From positions 1 through 24,982 of the forward strand of contig CAJGDW010000009.1 in NCBI GenBank assembly GCA_904502115.1: a DNA stretch of 24,982 bases. Direction: 5' to 3'. A program made the translations under genes and the position numbers. This document shows, in pieces, positions 6,452 through 15,560 of the stretch (positions within the stretch are counted from its first letter, which is position 1; each line of letters opens with the position of its first letter). Under the pieces are notes generated by a model, which was not told where the DNA came from, did not search any database, and saw only the letters and a program-made list of their open reading frames with translations. This DNA comes from Paludibacteraceae bacterium. GTDB lineage: Bacteria; Bacteroidota; Bacteroidia; Bacteroidales; Paludibacteraceae.

Positions 6452-9252
6452 AAGAACAATCTTACATAGAAATTTTAGGTGCCAGGGTACATAACCTTAA
6501 AAATGTAGATGTACGCATTCCACACAACCAACTCACCGTTATTACAGGCTTGAGCGGTAGTGGTAAATCGTCATTGGCTTTTGACACCCTTTATGCAGAG
6601 GGTCAACGCCGCTACATCGAAACCTTTTCTGCCTACGCTCGCAATTTCTTGGGCACGATAGACCGACCCGATGTAGATGAAATTAACGGTTTAAGTCCCG
6701 TTATTGCCATCGAGCAGAAAACCACCAATAAAAACCCACGTTCAACGGTAGGAACTACCACCGAGATTTACGACTTTTTACGTCTGTTGTTCGCAAGGGC
6801 TGGCGAAGCCTATTCGTACGTAACAGGCAAAAAGATGGTAAAATACACCGAAGAACAAATTATACAACTCATCAACCAAGAGTACGAAGGAAAAAATATT
6901 TTTATTTTAGCCCCCGTTGTACGCGCCCGCAAAGGACATTACCACGAGTTATTTGAACAACTTCGTAAAAAAGGATTTTTAAACGTACGAATTGATGGCG
7001 TATTGCGCGAAATAAAGCAAGACATGCGATTGGAGCGATACAAACTACATGACATTGAAGTAGTTATCGACAAATTGCAGGTAAACGAAACCGCGCAAAA
7101 GCGTCTTAAAAAATCGCTACAACTGGCCATGATGCACGGCAACGGTATGGTTGCCATTGTAGAAAAAGACAGCAATGCCATACGCTACCTAAGCCAACAG
7201 CTCATGTGTCCCGACAGTGGAATTGCGTATGCCGAACCAGCTCCACACAATTTCTCGTTTAATTCACCCAAGGGATGCTGCACCCATTGCCATGGCATGG
7301 GTTATATCAGCCAAATTGATATCAAAAAAATCATCCCCGATACATCCATTAGTATATACGATGGAGGTATTGCGCCACTCGGCAAATACAAATCACTTCC
7401 TATCTTTTTACAAATCAGTTCTTTGTGCGATAGCTATCAATGCGACATAAAGATGCCTATAGAAGATTTGCCAGAAGAACTCATCGATAAAATCATCCAT
7501 GGAACCAACGAGCGCATTATCATTCAAAGCACCATAGAAGGAGTCAGCAATTACGTTAGCAGTTACAACGGATTGGCCGATTACATTCAACAACAAACCG
7601 AATTAGAAGCATCTGCTAGTGCGCAACGTTGGGCAGAACAGTTCTCGCAAACCATCGTATGCCCACATTGCAACGGAACACGCCTCAACACCGAAGCGCT
7701 TCACTACAAAATTGCCGACAAAAACATCGCCGAACTCTCTAACATGGATTTAGACATGTTGTACCAATGGTTTTCCACCATCGATACACAACTATCCGCC
7801 CAACAGCACATCATTGCCGACGAAATTATCAAAGAGATCAAAACCCGGCTCTCTTTTTTACTCGATGTTGGCTTGCACTATTTATCACTTGCAAGATCTT
7901 CCGACAGTTTATCGGGTGGTGAAAACCAACGCATCCGCTTGGCAACACAAATAGGTTCGCAATTGGTAAATGTACTGTACATTCTTGACGAGCCCAGCAT
8001 TGGATTGCATCCACGCGACAACGTACGACTCATAGAATCGCTCAAGAAACTGCGCGACATTGGCAACACCATTATCGTAGTAGAACACGACGAAGAGATG
8101 ATGCTTTCTGCCGATTACATCGTGGACATGGGACCCTTGGCCGGTCGTTTGGGTGGCGAAGTAGTATTTCAAGGCACACCCAAAGAAATGCTAAAAACCA
8201 ACACCTTAACCGCCTCGTACATCAACAAAACCAAGCAAATAACCCCGCCAATAGAGCCTCGCGAGGGCAATAATTTATACCTATCCCTGCACGGGGCAAG
8301 CGGAAATAACCTAAAGAATGTTTCGGTCAAATTCCCCTTGGGCAAGTTTATTTGCATAACAGGCGTATCGGGCAGCGGAAAATCGAGCTTAATAAACGGA
8401 ACTTTGTATCCTATCCTAAGTCAACATTTTTACCGTTCCTTGCAAAAACCATTGCCATACCAAAGCATAGAAGGCATCGAAAATATCGACAAAGTTATAT
8501 CGGTCGATCAAGCGCCCATTGGAAAGACTCCTCGCTCTAATCCTGCCACTTACACAGGGTTATTTACAGAAATACGCAATCTATTTGCTTCTATGCCAGA
8601 AGCAAAGATTCGAGGCTACAAAGCAGGCCGATTCTCTTTTAACGTAAAAGGCGGTCGCTGTGAAACTTGCCAAGGCAACGGATTTGAACGACTCGAAATG
8701 GGATTTATGTCGGACGTTTACGTTCCATGCAAAGACTGCCGAGGCAAACGTTACAACCGCGAAACACTGGCCATTAAATTCAAGGGTAAATCCATTGCCG
8801 ATGTGTTGGATATGACCATCAACCAAGCCGTTGAATTCTTTGAGAACGTACCCACCATCCTACCCAAACTAAAAACCTTGCAAGAAGTGGGGTTGGGTTA
8901 CATCAAATTAGGACAATCGTCTACCACCTTATCGGGTGGCGAAAATCAGCGGGTAAAACTAGCCACAGAACTAGCCAAAAGAGACACTGGTAAAACCCTT
9001 TACATTCTAGATGAACCTACCACGGGTTTACATTTTGAGGATATTGCCGTCTTATTAAAGGTGCTGAATACATTGGTCGATAAAGGCAATACCGTTATTG
9101 TTATCGAGCACAACGTGGATGTTATCAGAAATGCCGATTTCTTAATCGACATGGGGCCAGAAGGTGGCCGCCACGGTGGACAAGTTGTAGCAACAGGAGC
9201 ACCACAAGAATTAAAGAAAAATCAGTTAGGCGTTACCGCTACGTTTTTATAA
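6448..9252 (+). CDS. uvrA: Excinuclease ABC subunit A
   Basis: The DNA-damage sensor of nucleotide excision repair, working as a dimer that loads UvrB. Two ABC ATPase units are complete: Walker A GLSGSGKSS (about 34-42), signature LSGGENQRIRLA (about 487), Walker B ILDEPSIGLH (about 512); second Walker A GVSGSGKSS (about 638), signature LSGGENQRVKLA (about 827), Walker B ILDEPTTGLH (about 853). The C-terminal zinc module CETCQGNG...CKDCRG (about 738-770) has all four cysteines. The first zinc module (from CPDSG near 253) lacks its second Cys. At 934 residues it is full length. The start is the TTG overlapping the rnpA stop. Confidence 0.97.
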   Translation: MKEQSYIEILGARVHNLKNVDVRIPHNQLTVITGLSGSGKSSLAFDTLYAEGQRRYIETFSAYARNFLGTIDRPDVDEINGLSPVIAIEQKTTNKNPRSTVGTTTEIYDFLRLLFARAGEAYSYVTGKKMVKYTEEQIIQLINQEYEGKNIFILAPVVRARKGHYHELFEQLRKKGFLNVRIDGVLREIKQDMRLERYKLHDIEVVIDKLQVNETAQKRLKKSLQLAMMHGNGMVAIVEKDSNAIRYLSQQLMCPDSGIAYAEPAPHNFSFNSPKGCCTHCHGMGYISQIDIKKIIPDTSISIYDGGIAPLGKYKSLPIFLQISSLCDSYQCDIKMPIEDLPEELIDKIIHGTNERIIIQSTIEGVSNYVSSYNGLADYIQQQTELEASASAQRWAEQFSQTIVCPHCNGTRLNTEALHYKIADKNIAELSNMDLDMLYQWFSTIDTQLSAQQHIIADEIIKEIKTRLSFLLDVGLHYLSLARSSDSLSGGENQRIRLATQIGSQLVNVLYILDEPSIGLHPRDNVRLIESLKKLRDIGNTIIVVEHDEEMMLSADYIVDMGPLAGRLGGEVVFQGTPKEMLKTNTLTASYINKTKQITPPIEPREGNNLYLSLHGASGNNLKNVSVKFPLGKFICITGVSGSGKSSLINGTLYPILSQHFYRSLQKPLPYQSIEGIENIDKVISVDQAPIGKTPRSNPATYTGLFTEIRNLFASMPEAKIRGYKAGRFSFNVKGGRCETCQGNGFERLEMGFMSDVYVPCKDCRGKRYNRETLAIKFKGKSIADVLDMTINQAVEFFENVPTILPKLKTLQEVGLGYIKLGQSSTTLSGGENQRVKLATELAKRDTGKTLYILDEPTTGLHFEDIAVLLKVLNTLVDKGNTVIVIEHNVDVIRNADFLIDMGPEGGRHGGQVVATGAPQELKKNQLGVTATFL

Positions 9253-9253
9253 G

Positions 9254-10498
9254 ATGAGTAAAAGAATCTTTTCTATATTGATTTACTTGATGGTCGTATG
9301 CAATACCTTGTTGCATGCCACCACTACTCTTGTACAAGGCCAAGACAGCACGTACGCAGGCCAACAACTATATCTATATGCTTGGAACGACGGATGGGAA
9401 TACACAAAAACCATTTTTGACAGTTGTACCGTTGCTCCCAACGGAGAATTCCAATTCCAATTTGAATTGAAAGAAACCCGTAAAGCACAAGTAACCCTAG
9501 GAAAATACGAAGGTTGTATGTTTGTCGAACCCGGGAAAACCTATTCTGTCAACCTACCCAATTACGAAGAACCATCTAAAGCAGATTTATTAAATCCTTA
9601 TTTTCAACCACAAGAGTTACTGCTCAGTTTTAATAATCTACCCAAAGACGATATCAATCAACTCATCACACAATTTGAAGATGCCTTTGACGAACAATGG
9701 ATGAAACTGCTAAAAGCAAACATTACTCCCCAACGCATTGAACAAGCCATGATGATAATTGATAGTATTTGCCCTCCTTCTGAACAACCTTTTATGGAGC
9801 AATATCGACAATATCGCTATGCCTTAATGGTAAATTTACATGCTTCATCAGCCCCCGATTTATCCATCCGAACCTATTTCTTGGATAAACCTGTATTATA
9901 CCACCAACCCGCTTATTGGGAGGCATTTGAAGCCATTTTCCCCCATTTTGACCACCTAGCTGGTTTGTATGACAACGCTGAATTATTTGAGTTGGCCGTA
10001 ATGCAAAAAGTAGCCATCGGCGACCTTCCCCTTAGCAAACTGCAGTTTATAAACACACCCATAAACAAAGAAATCGCCCATTTCATCGAGAAAAATAAGG
10101 AGACATTACAGAAGGGACATCCTATCCATTTAGGTACATTAATCAACATACAAGGAGACAGCATTGATTCCAACGATTTGAATTTTCCAAAGGCTTACAT
10201 TGCCTTTACCAACACTCGTTTAAACGAATGCAATGCCATTATTGCATACGCCGATAAAATGAACAAAAAATTCCAGCATAGATGTTTGTTTTTGGTTATC
10301 TTTACAGACGAATCAGAAAGTGCTATTCAAAAAGCATGTAAAAACATCCGCAACAAATTTTGGTTCTTTTCTGCTTCGCAAAACACACATTTACAAAAAC
10401 AATTTAATCAAACATACGTGCCTGCTTATTACTTAATAGATGCAAACAGCACATTATTACAAGCACCAGCACCCGAACCTAAAAATTTTGAACCATGA
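9254..10498 (+). CDS. Exported thioredoxin-fold-like protein without a CxxC motif (DUF4369-like N-terminus)
   Basis: A signal peptide (about residues 1-22, ending TLLHA) is followed by a beta-rich N-terminal domain with GQQLYLYAWNDGWEY and VEPGKTYSVNLP. This pattern resembles the DUF4369 domain found ahead of Bacteroidetes TlpA-like thioredoxins. A helical middle follows. The C-terminal part (about 305-405) has the order of a thioredoxin fold: a strand AYIAFTNTRLNEC where the CxxC would be, and VPAYYLIDANS with the cis-proline region. The catalytic CxxC is absent (a lone Cys in NTRLNEC), so redox activity is doubtful. It starts one nt after the uvrA stop and overlaps pssA by ATGA. The fold assignment is by eye. 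Confidence 0.65.
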   Translation: MSKRIFSILIYLMVVCNTLLHATTTLVQGQDSTYAGQQLYLYAWNDGWEYTKTIFDSCTVAPNGEFQFQFELKETRKAQVTLGKYEGCMFVEPGKTYSVNLPNYEEPSKADLLNPYFQPQELLLSFNNLPKDDINQLITQFEDAFDEQWMKLLKANITPQRIEQAMMIIDSICPPSEQPFMEQYRQYRYALMVNLHASSAPDLSIRTYFLDKPVLYHQPAYWEAFEAIFPHFDHLAGLYDNAELFELAVMQKVAIGDLPLSKLQFINTPINKEIAHFIEKNKETLQKGHPIHLGTLINIQGDSIDSNDLNFPKAYIAFTNTRLNECNAIIAYADKMNKKFQHRCLFLVIFTDESESAIQKACKNIRNKFWFFSASQNTHLQKQFNQTYVPAYYLIDANSTLLQAPAPEPKNFEP

Positions 10499-11199
10499 AA
10501 AAACACATCCCTAATTTTATTACCTCGCTTAACCTATTCTCGGGTTGCCTTGCCGTTCAATTTGCTATGTACGGCGATCCGGTTATGTGTGCCATCTGCA
10601 TCTTTTGTTCGGCCATATTCGACTTCTTCGATGGTTTTGCTGCCCGATTATTGCATACCACCTCTGCCATAGGAAAAGAACTAGATTCACTAGCCGATGC
10701 TATTAGTTTTGGATTTGCTCCTGCTACCTTGGTTTTCTCCATGTTTAAAGACTATCCTTATAGCGACTCGATGCTAGACATCGCACCCTATATTCCATAC
10801 GCTGCTTTTATTATTGCTGTTTTCTCTGCCATTCGTTTAGCAAAATTCAATATTGACGAACGCCAACATCATTCTTTTATTGGCATGCCTACCCCTGCAA
10901 ATGCATTGCTCATCGTTGGCATTGCCAATTCTCCTATCATCGACGTTGCATGGAAAACACCAATTTGGGGACTTATTTTCCTTGGAACATTAATTGTATT
11001 CTCTTCGTATATGTTGGTATGCGAACTACCCATGTTCTCTCTTAAAACCCCATCAAAATTCCCACTCATTTTTGCTATTAGTAGTGTTGTGTTAACCATT
11101 GCATTATTCTGCTTAGGATTCGGTCTTTTAGGCCTAACCATTAGCATGATTGGTTACATATTTGCATCGGTTATTATGGCTAAATGCTGCAAAGCATGA
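10495..11199 (+). CDS. pssA: CDP-diacylglycerol-serine O-phosphatidyltransferase
   Basis: Makes phosphatidylserine from CDP-diacylglycerol and serine in the inner membrane, the precursor of phosphatidylethanolamine. The CDP-alcohol phosphotransferase motif is complete near residues 42-74: DFFDGFAARLL, then GKELDSLADAISFG, giving the D-x2-DG-x2-AR-x8-G-x3-D-x3-D arrangement that binds the metal and CDP. Six or more membrane helices are evident (for example LIFLGTLIVFSSYMLV and LTIALFCLGFGLLGLTISMI). At 234 residues it is the type II form. It starts within the stop codon of the preceding gene and ends overlapping yidD. Confidence 0.92.
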   Translation: MKKHIPNFITSLNLFSGCLAVQFAMYGDPVMCAICIFCSAIFDFFDGFAARLLHTTSAIGKELDSLADAISFGFAPATLVFSMFKDYPYSDSMLDIAPYIPYAAFIIAVFSAIRLAKFNIDERQHHSFIGMPTPANALLIVGIANSPIIDVAWKTPIWGLIFLGTLIVFSSYMLVCELPMFSLKTPSKFPLIFAISSVVLTIALFCLGFGLLGLTISMIGYIFASVIMAKCCKA

Positions 11200-11426
11200 A
11201 CATGCTAAAAAAAGTCATATCATTCTTACTGTTATTGCCTGTCTACTTTTATAGGGCATGCATATCGCCCCTAACGCCAGCATCTTGTCGATACACCCCA
11301 ACATGCTCCGCATACATGATAGAGGCCATAAAGAAGCACGGACCCTTTAAAGGACTTTGGTTAGGTATCAAAAGAATAAGCCGCTGTCACCCATGGGGCG
11401 GCAGCGGCTATGATCCTGTTCCTTAA
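11196..11426 (+). CDS. yidD: Membrane protein insertion efficiency factor YidD
   Basis: A small membrane-associated protein that aids YidC-dependent insertion. The 76-residue product begins with a hydrophobic amphipathic segment and has the family core CRYTPTCSAYMIEAIKKHG, then GIKRISRCHPWGGSGYDPVP with conserved cysteines. I use the ATG at 11196, whose ATGA overlaps the pssA stop; the frame is open to an earlier in-frame ATG at 11184. In many bacteria yidD sits next to rnpA; here uvrA, an exported protein and pssA lie between them. The gene ends 12 nt before the convergent Na/Pi cotransporter gene. Confidence 0.93.
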   Translation: MNMLKKVISFLLLLPVYFYRACISPLTPASCRYTPTCSAYMIEAIKKHGPFKGLWLGIKRISRCHPWGGSGYDPVP

Positions 11427-11438
11427 AGAATAGTTTAT

Positions 11439-13265
11439 TTACACTTTCTCTTCAACGACTCTGTTGCGTGTTTCTTGGTACTGTTCTACTACATTTAGAA
11501 TGTAATCACCAATCTTTTCGCATTCACCAATCATATCCATGTAAGTAACACTCACTTCGTATGGATATTTTTGTTCTTTTACATTGGTTGCATTCATCAT
11601 GCGGTATTCGTTTCTCAAGGCATTGATTTCGCGCTCAATACTGATTGATTTTTCGATGCTACCCATGGTCATATCGGCCATGTTTTCATTAAGCACATTC
11701 ATCATTTCAGCCAAAGCCTCGTCCACTTTTACAAACATATTTTCAATACGTTTTGTCATTTCTTCCGAGTATTCAATGGCATCATTGCGTTTACGCATAA
11801 TGGTCTTAGCCAAGTTGAAGCTACTATCACCAATACTTTCAATTTCTGATACTACACGCAAAAGAGCGTGAACGTTCTTTTTACTAGCCGTACTCAACCT
11901 TCCTTCTGCCGCTTTGGTTAGGTATTTAGCAATTTCTACCTCCATACGGTCGCTAATGCCTTCGTATTTCTCTACACGGGCATATATTTTAGCCGCCTCT
12001 TCGCCATTCTTAGCATAGAACAGCGATTTAGCGATATTGTACATCTTTATGTTACGTTGAGCGAATTCTAAGATTTCTTTATCTGCTTGCACAATCGATA
12101 ACTCTGATGTAGACAACATACCACGCGAGATGTAAGTCAAGCGGAACTCATCGTCCGATGCTTTATGAGGAATAAGCAATGTTACCGTTTTGTTGATAAG
12201 ACCCACAAAACCAACCATTACAACCGTATTGATAACGTTAAAGGTAGTGTGGAACATAGAAAGGCCAAACGAGGTTGCGACTTGTGCTTCTAGATATTGC
12301 TCTTTTAAAATAGTCTGTTCTGGTGTAAGCACAGCATTCGGATCGGTTATAGCAGCCATGGTTGCTGCATCTAATTGTTTGGTCATATCCATCAAGGCAT
12401 GAGGAGAACCTTGTCCCATTTGCTCAATTAACCAAGAAATACCTTGGCAGAAAGGATAAAACAAGCACAATGCCCAAATTACACCAAATATATTAAACAT
12501 GGTATGCGCTAGTGCAGCACGTTTAGCCGATGCATTGGCTGGGATAGCAGCAATATTGGCAGTAATGGTAGTACCAATGTTTTCGCCCAATACCATCGCC
12601 GCAGCCAACTCAAATGGAATCCAACCCTTACCACACATAATTAAGGTAATGGCCATGGTAGCCGACGAAGATTGTACCACCACGGTTAAAATAGTACCCA
12701 CCAACAAGAACAACAATACCGAACCATATCCTAAGTCAGTAAATTGGGTTAAGAAAGCTAGAATCTCAGGGTTTTGTTGCAAATCGGGTACCGAATTTTT
12801 AAGTAATTCCAATCCCAAAAATAAAAGCGCAAAACCTATTAGCAATTCACCAAAGGATTTACGCTTACTGTTCGACGAGAACCAAAAAGGTATAGAAATA
12901 GCAATTACAGGTAAGGCAAGGTCGGCAATACTAAATTTAAAGCCAAACAACGAAATAATCCATGCCGTTACAGTTGTACCAATATTGGCACCCATAATAA
13001 CCGATATAGCTTGCACCAACGACAACAATCCAGCATTCACAAAACTTACAACCATTACTGTCGTTGCAGACGATGACTGAATGATCGTAGTAATCAACAA
13101 ACCAGTCAACACGCCCATAAAGCGGTTTTTAGTCATGATGGTTAAGATGGATCTTAACTTATCACCCGCCACCTTCTGCAAACCCTCGCTCATTAAGGTC
13201 ATGCCATATAGAAACATCCCTAATGCACCTATAAGCTCAATAAAATTTAAAAATGTGTATTCCAC
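11439..13265 (-). CDS. Na/Pi-cotransporter family protein with PhoU-like C-terminal domain
   Basis: A sodium-coupled phosphate transporter-like inner-membrane protein. Two inverted repeats carry the NaPi-II motif: TTIIQSSSATTVMVVSFVN in the first and TVVVQSSSATMAITLIM in the second, each followed by a GxNIGTT turn (GANIGTTVTAW, GENIGTTITAN). The last 200 residues are helical and cytoplasmic, resembling a PhoU domain (ESIGDSSFNLAKTIM, GECEKIGDYILNVVE). The frame extends to a GTG at 13325, but a -7 element at 13292-13299 lies inside that extension, so the GTG at 13265 (MEYTFLNFIELIGALG) is the better start and matches family N-termini. No phosphate regulon genes are adjacent. Confidence 0.88.
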   Translation of the reverse strand: MEYTFLNFIELIGALGMFLYGMTLMSEGLQKVAGDKLRSILTIMTKNRFMGVLTGLLITTIIQSSSATTVMVVSFVNAGLLSLVQAISVIMGANIGTTVTAWIISLFGFKFSIADLALPVIAISIPFWFSSNSKRKSFGELLIGFALLFLGLELLKNSVPDLQQNPEILAFLTQFTDLGYGSVLLFLLVGTILTVVVQSSSATMAITLIMCGKGWIPFELAAAMVLGENIGTTITANIAAIPANASAKRAALAHTMFNIFGVIWALCLFYPFCQGISWLIEQMGQGSPHALMDMTKQLDAATMAAITDPNAVLTPEQTILKEQYLEAQVATSFGLSMFHTTFNVINTVVMVGFVGLINKTVTLLIPHKASDDEFRLTYISRGMLSTSELSIVQADKEILEFAQRNIKMYNIAKSLFYAKNGEEAAKIYARVEKYEGISDRMEVEIAKYLTKAAEGRLSTASKKNVHALLRVVSEIESIGDSSFNLAKTIMRKRNDAIEYSEEMTKRIENMFVKVDEALAEMMNVLNENMADMTMGSIEKSISIEREINALRNEYRMMNATNVKEQKYPYEVSVTYMDMIGECEKIGDYILNVVEQYQETRNRVVEEKV

Positions 13266-13291
13266 AACTATAAAAATTAGAATTACGATAG

Positions 13292-13299
13292 CAAATATA
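13292..13299 (-). promoter_or_regulatory. Promoter of the Na/Pi cotransporter gene, -7 element TATATTTG
   Basis: The minus strand reads TATATTTG with TTTCG about 18 nt upstream. Transcription starting a few bases downstream would leave a leader of about 20 nt before GTG 13265, which argues against the longer GTG 13325 start. Confidence 0.5.
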
Positions 13300-13389
13300 T
13301 ATTTTTTTGTATATTTACGAAACACATTTAAACAAATTATCTGCTTTTTGTTTCAAAATTATAACGCACCTATTAAAAATCTATTACAC

Positions 13390-15051
13390 ATGCAAAATCA
13401 CCGTATAAAAATCATCTGCAAGAACAATGGGCAAAGCATCACGGCACCCATTGGAACTACTTTAAACGAGGCTTTATTGCTTTTACAAGTTCAAACAAAA
13501 AGCCCTATCGTAGGTGCTTTGGTCAACAACAAACCCACGTGTCTTCACATGGGATTATACAAAAACAAAACCATCGAATTTATTGAACAAAACACCAGTA
13601 TCGGCAAACGAATTTACGTAAGATCGCTTGTATTCCTACTACACAAAGCCATAGAAGACACTTATCCAGGTGCTCGATTCAGGGTTGAATACGCCATCTC
13701 CAATGGTTATTATTGCACCATCGAAATAGACAAGCAACGCATCTCTATGGAACAACTAAAAACCATCAAGGAAAGAGCACTTCAACTGGTAGCAGAAGAT
13801 CTTGAATTCGAACTTTTTTATCAACCACGTAAACAAACCATCGACTCCTTTAGCAACCAAAACAAACACGGCGTTAGTAATCTATTGCAGTACAAAAAAT
13901 CGTACTATACCTACCATTACAGATTAGGTAATTTGGACGATTATTATGCCGATTTATTGGTCCCTTCTACCAAATACCTTACAACGTTCGATATTTGTCC
14001 TTATTTTGACGGATTTCTGTTGCGTGTCCCCAAGAAGACCGACCATACTCAGTTAGAAGATATTGTACAACAACGCAAAACCTACGAAATCTACAAGGAG
14101 CACGTAAACTGGTGCAACATCATCGGCATGAAGAACATTACCGACTTGAATGCACTTACCAAAGAAAAGCGCAGTACCTACATTAAAGTATCTGAAGCGC
14201 TTCACGAAAAGAAAATTGCTAAAATTGCCGAGCAAATTATAGAAAAGAAGACTGCAAGAATTGTGCTATTAGCAGGACCTTCGTCGTCGGGCAAAACAAC
14301 CACCAGCAAACGACTCAGCGTTCAATTAGCCGCATCGGGAGTTAGGCCGCTAACCCTATCGCTCGATAATTATTACCTAACCCACGATAAAACACCCCTA
14401 GATGAGTTTGGAGAATTGGATTTTGAATCGTTGTATGCCCTCGATTTACCCTTACTCAACCAACAATTGCAACAACTAATTGCAGGCGAAACCATTACGC
14501 CACCTATCTTTAATTTTAAGACAGAGCAACGCGAATGGGGCAAACCCATGCAACTCAAAGAAAACGAAATCTTGGTTATAGAAGGCATTCATGGACTCAA
14601 CCCAGAACTTACCGCCTCCATCAGCGACGATTTGAAGTTCAAAGTATATGCTTCTGCCCTTACAGCCCTATCGCTCAACGATCACAACTGGATCTCGGCT
14701 TCCGATACCCGCTTGCTACGCCGTATTATTCGCGATTACAAGTACCGCAACTATCCAGCCGACAAAACCATCGAACGCTGGCCCAGTGTACGACGTGGCG
14801 AAGACAAGTGGATTTTCCCTTATCAAGAAAATGCCGATGCTATGTTTAACTCATCGTTGCTATTTGAATTGGCTTCTATTAAACGCCAAGCGGAACCCAT
14901 ATTAAACGAAGTGCCAGAAGATAGTGATTCGTATCCAGAAGCCTGCAGACTACTTCAGTTATTGGAATTTGTAGTGGCTATCCCTTACGGCGAAATTCCG
15001 CAAACATCCTTGTTAAGAGAATTCTTAGGCGGTAGTGGTTTTCATTATTAA
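13390..15051 (+). CDS. TGS-domain nucleoside kinase (uridine kinase family)
   Basis: A 553-residue fusion. Residues about 1-65 form a ubiquitin-like TGS domain (IKIICKNNGQSITAPIGTTL). The middle (about 70-280) resembles the second domain seen behind TGS in threonyl-tRNA synthetases (KAIEDTYPGARFRVEYA). The C-terminal 270 residues are a P-loop phosphoribulokinase/uridine kinase domain with LLAGPSSSGKTTTSKRL near 293-309, SLDNYYLTHDKTPLDEFGE, and VIEGIHGLNPELT. It probably phosphorylates uridine or a related nucleoside; the TGS part suggests nucleotide or RNA sensing, but this is inference. The ATG at 13390 begins just before the TGS strand; the open frame further upstream is only the antisense of the transporter gene. 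Its end overlaps recX by 4 nt. Confidence 0.88.
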   Translation: MQNHRIKIICKNNGQSITAPIGTTLNEALLLLQVQTKSPIVGALVNNKPTCLHMGLYKNKTIEFIEQNTSIGKRIYVRSLVFLLHKAIEDTYPGARFRVEYAISNGYYCTIEIDKQRISMEQLKTIKERALQLVAEDLEFELFYQPRKQTIDSFSNQNKHGVSNLLQYKKSYYTYHYRLGNLDDYYADLLVPSTKYLTTFDICPYFDGFLLRVPKKTDHTQLEDIVQQRKTYEIYKEHVNWCNIIGMKNITDLNALTKEKRSTYIKVSEALHEKKIAKIAEQIIEKKTARIVLLAGPSSSGKTTTSKRLSVQLAASGVRPLTLSLDNYYLTHDKTPLDEFGELDFESLYALDLPLLNQQLQQLIAGETITPPIFNFKTEQREWGKPMQLKENEILVIEGIHGLNPELTASISDDLKFKVYASALTALSLNDHNWISASDTRLLRRIIRDYKYRNYPADKTIERWPSVRRGEDKWIFPYQENADAMFNSSLLFELASIKRQAEPILNEVPEDSDSYPEACRLLQLLEFVVAIPYGEIPQTSLLREFLGGSGFHY

Positions 15052-15485
15052 CGCAGTAAGCGCATGATTGTTTCGTATTCAAATCCGCGCGAAAGCGCAA
15101 ACCGCATAACGGCTGCCCTTTGTTGGGTGGCCGTTGCTTTTGTTGTCTTTTTCTTAGACTCAATTAATTGCATCAGAACTTGGTTATATGCTTCATCGTC
15201 AATGGTATCCAAGGCTTCCTGAATCACATTCGATGCCACTTTTTTCTGGCGTAAAACATGGGCTATTTTAATCTTTCCCCATTTATTAAACCGAAACTTA
15301 TCGTTTACAAAGGCACGCGCATAACGCAGTTCATCAATGTAACCCAACCGAATCAATTCCTGCACAATTTCGTTTGCGTCGTCTTCAGAGACAGCTGCTG
15401 CAGAGAGTTTCTCCATCACATCGAACACACAATGCTCAGAACGCGAGCAGTATGCCATCATGCTATTTAACCATTGCTTATCCAT
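15048..15485 (-). CDS. recX: RecX-family regulator of recombination
   Basis: RecX proteins bind RecA filaments and modulate strand exchange. The 145-residue product is all helical, made of three-helix RecX repeats: MMAYCSRSEHCVFDVMEKL, then LIRLGYIDELRYARAFVND, then WGKIKIAHVLRQKKVASNVI. The motif GYIDELRYARAFV is the family signature. No recA is nearby. It is convergent with the nucleoside kinase gene. Its own promoter (15490-15519) uses part of the T-tract of the former tRNA terminator just upstream, so recX is now the gene that borders the mobile element on the left. Confidence 0.88.
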   Translation of the reverse strand: MDKQWLNSMMAYCSRSEHCVFDVMEKLSAAAVSEDDANEIVQELIRLGYIDELRYARAFVNDKFRFNKWGKIKIAHVLRQKKVASNVIQEALDTIDDEAYNQVLMQLIESKKKTTKATATQQRAAVMRFALSRGFEYETIMRLLR

Positions 15486-15489
15486 ACAG

Positions 15490-15519
15490 CAAAACTACAT
15501 AAAAAACACCTAAAACAAA
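15490..15519 (-). promoter_or_regulatory. Probable recX promoter
   Basis: On the minus strand, TTTG (15516-15519) is followed after 18 nt by TAGTTTTG (15490-15497), close to the Bacteroidetes consensus. The -33 box sits in the T-rich tail of the terminator at 15522-15546, so the two sites are fused. Confidence 0.5.
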
Positions 15520-15546
15520 AATCGCTAGCAACAACGTTACTAGCGA
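15516..15546 (-). terminator. Stranded original terminator of tRNA-Leu
   Basis: On the minus strand a stem of TCGCTAG with its complement CTAGCGA, extended by three further pairs past one mismatch, is followed by a T-rich run. It points toward recX yet has no gene directly in front of it now. It lies 8 nt from the att core, exactly where the tRNA-Leu terminator would be before the element integrated. Confidence 0.7.
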
Positions 15547-15560
15547 CCTTGTGTACTCGA
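15547..15560. other. attL, left attachment site of the mobile element
   Basis: CCTTGTGTACTCGA here matches CCTTGGGTACTCGA at the right end (21909-21922) at 13 of 14 positions; GTACTCGA (15553-15560) is the longest exact core. To the left lies the tRNA terminator and recX, to the right the AT-rich element. The matching right copy lies at the 3' end of tRNA-Leu. Confidence 0.75.

Noticed and set aside
6448..9252. UvrA first zinc module missing one cysteine as a loss-of-function sign
   Set aside because: All ATPase motifs and the second zinc module are intact, and CPDSG at this place is, as far as I recall, usual in Bacteroidetes UvrA.
12499..13080. A 193-codon open frame on the plus strand
   Set aside because: It is the shadow of the Na/Pi cotransporter gene; its composition is not protein-like and the minus-strand gene is certain.
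13081..13389. N-terminal extension of the nucleoside kinase frame by 103 codons
   Set aside because: It is antisense to the Na/Pi transporter gene, and the TGS domain begins right at ATG 13390.
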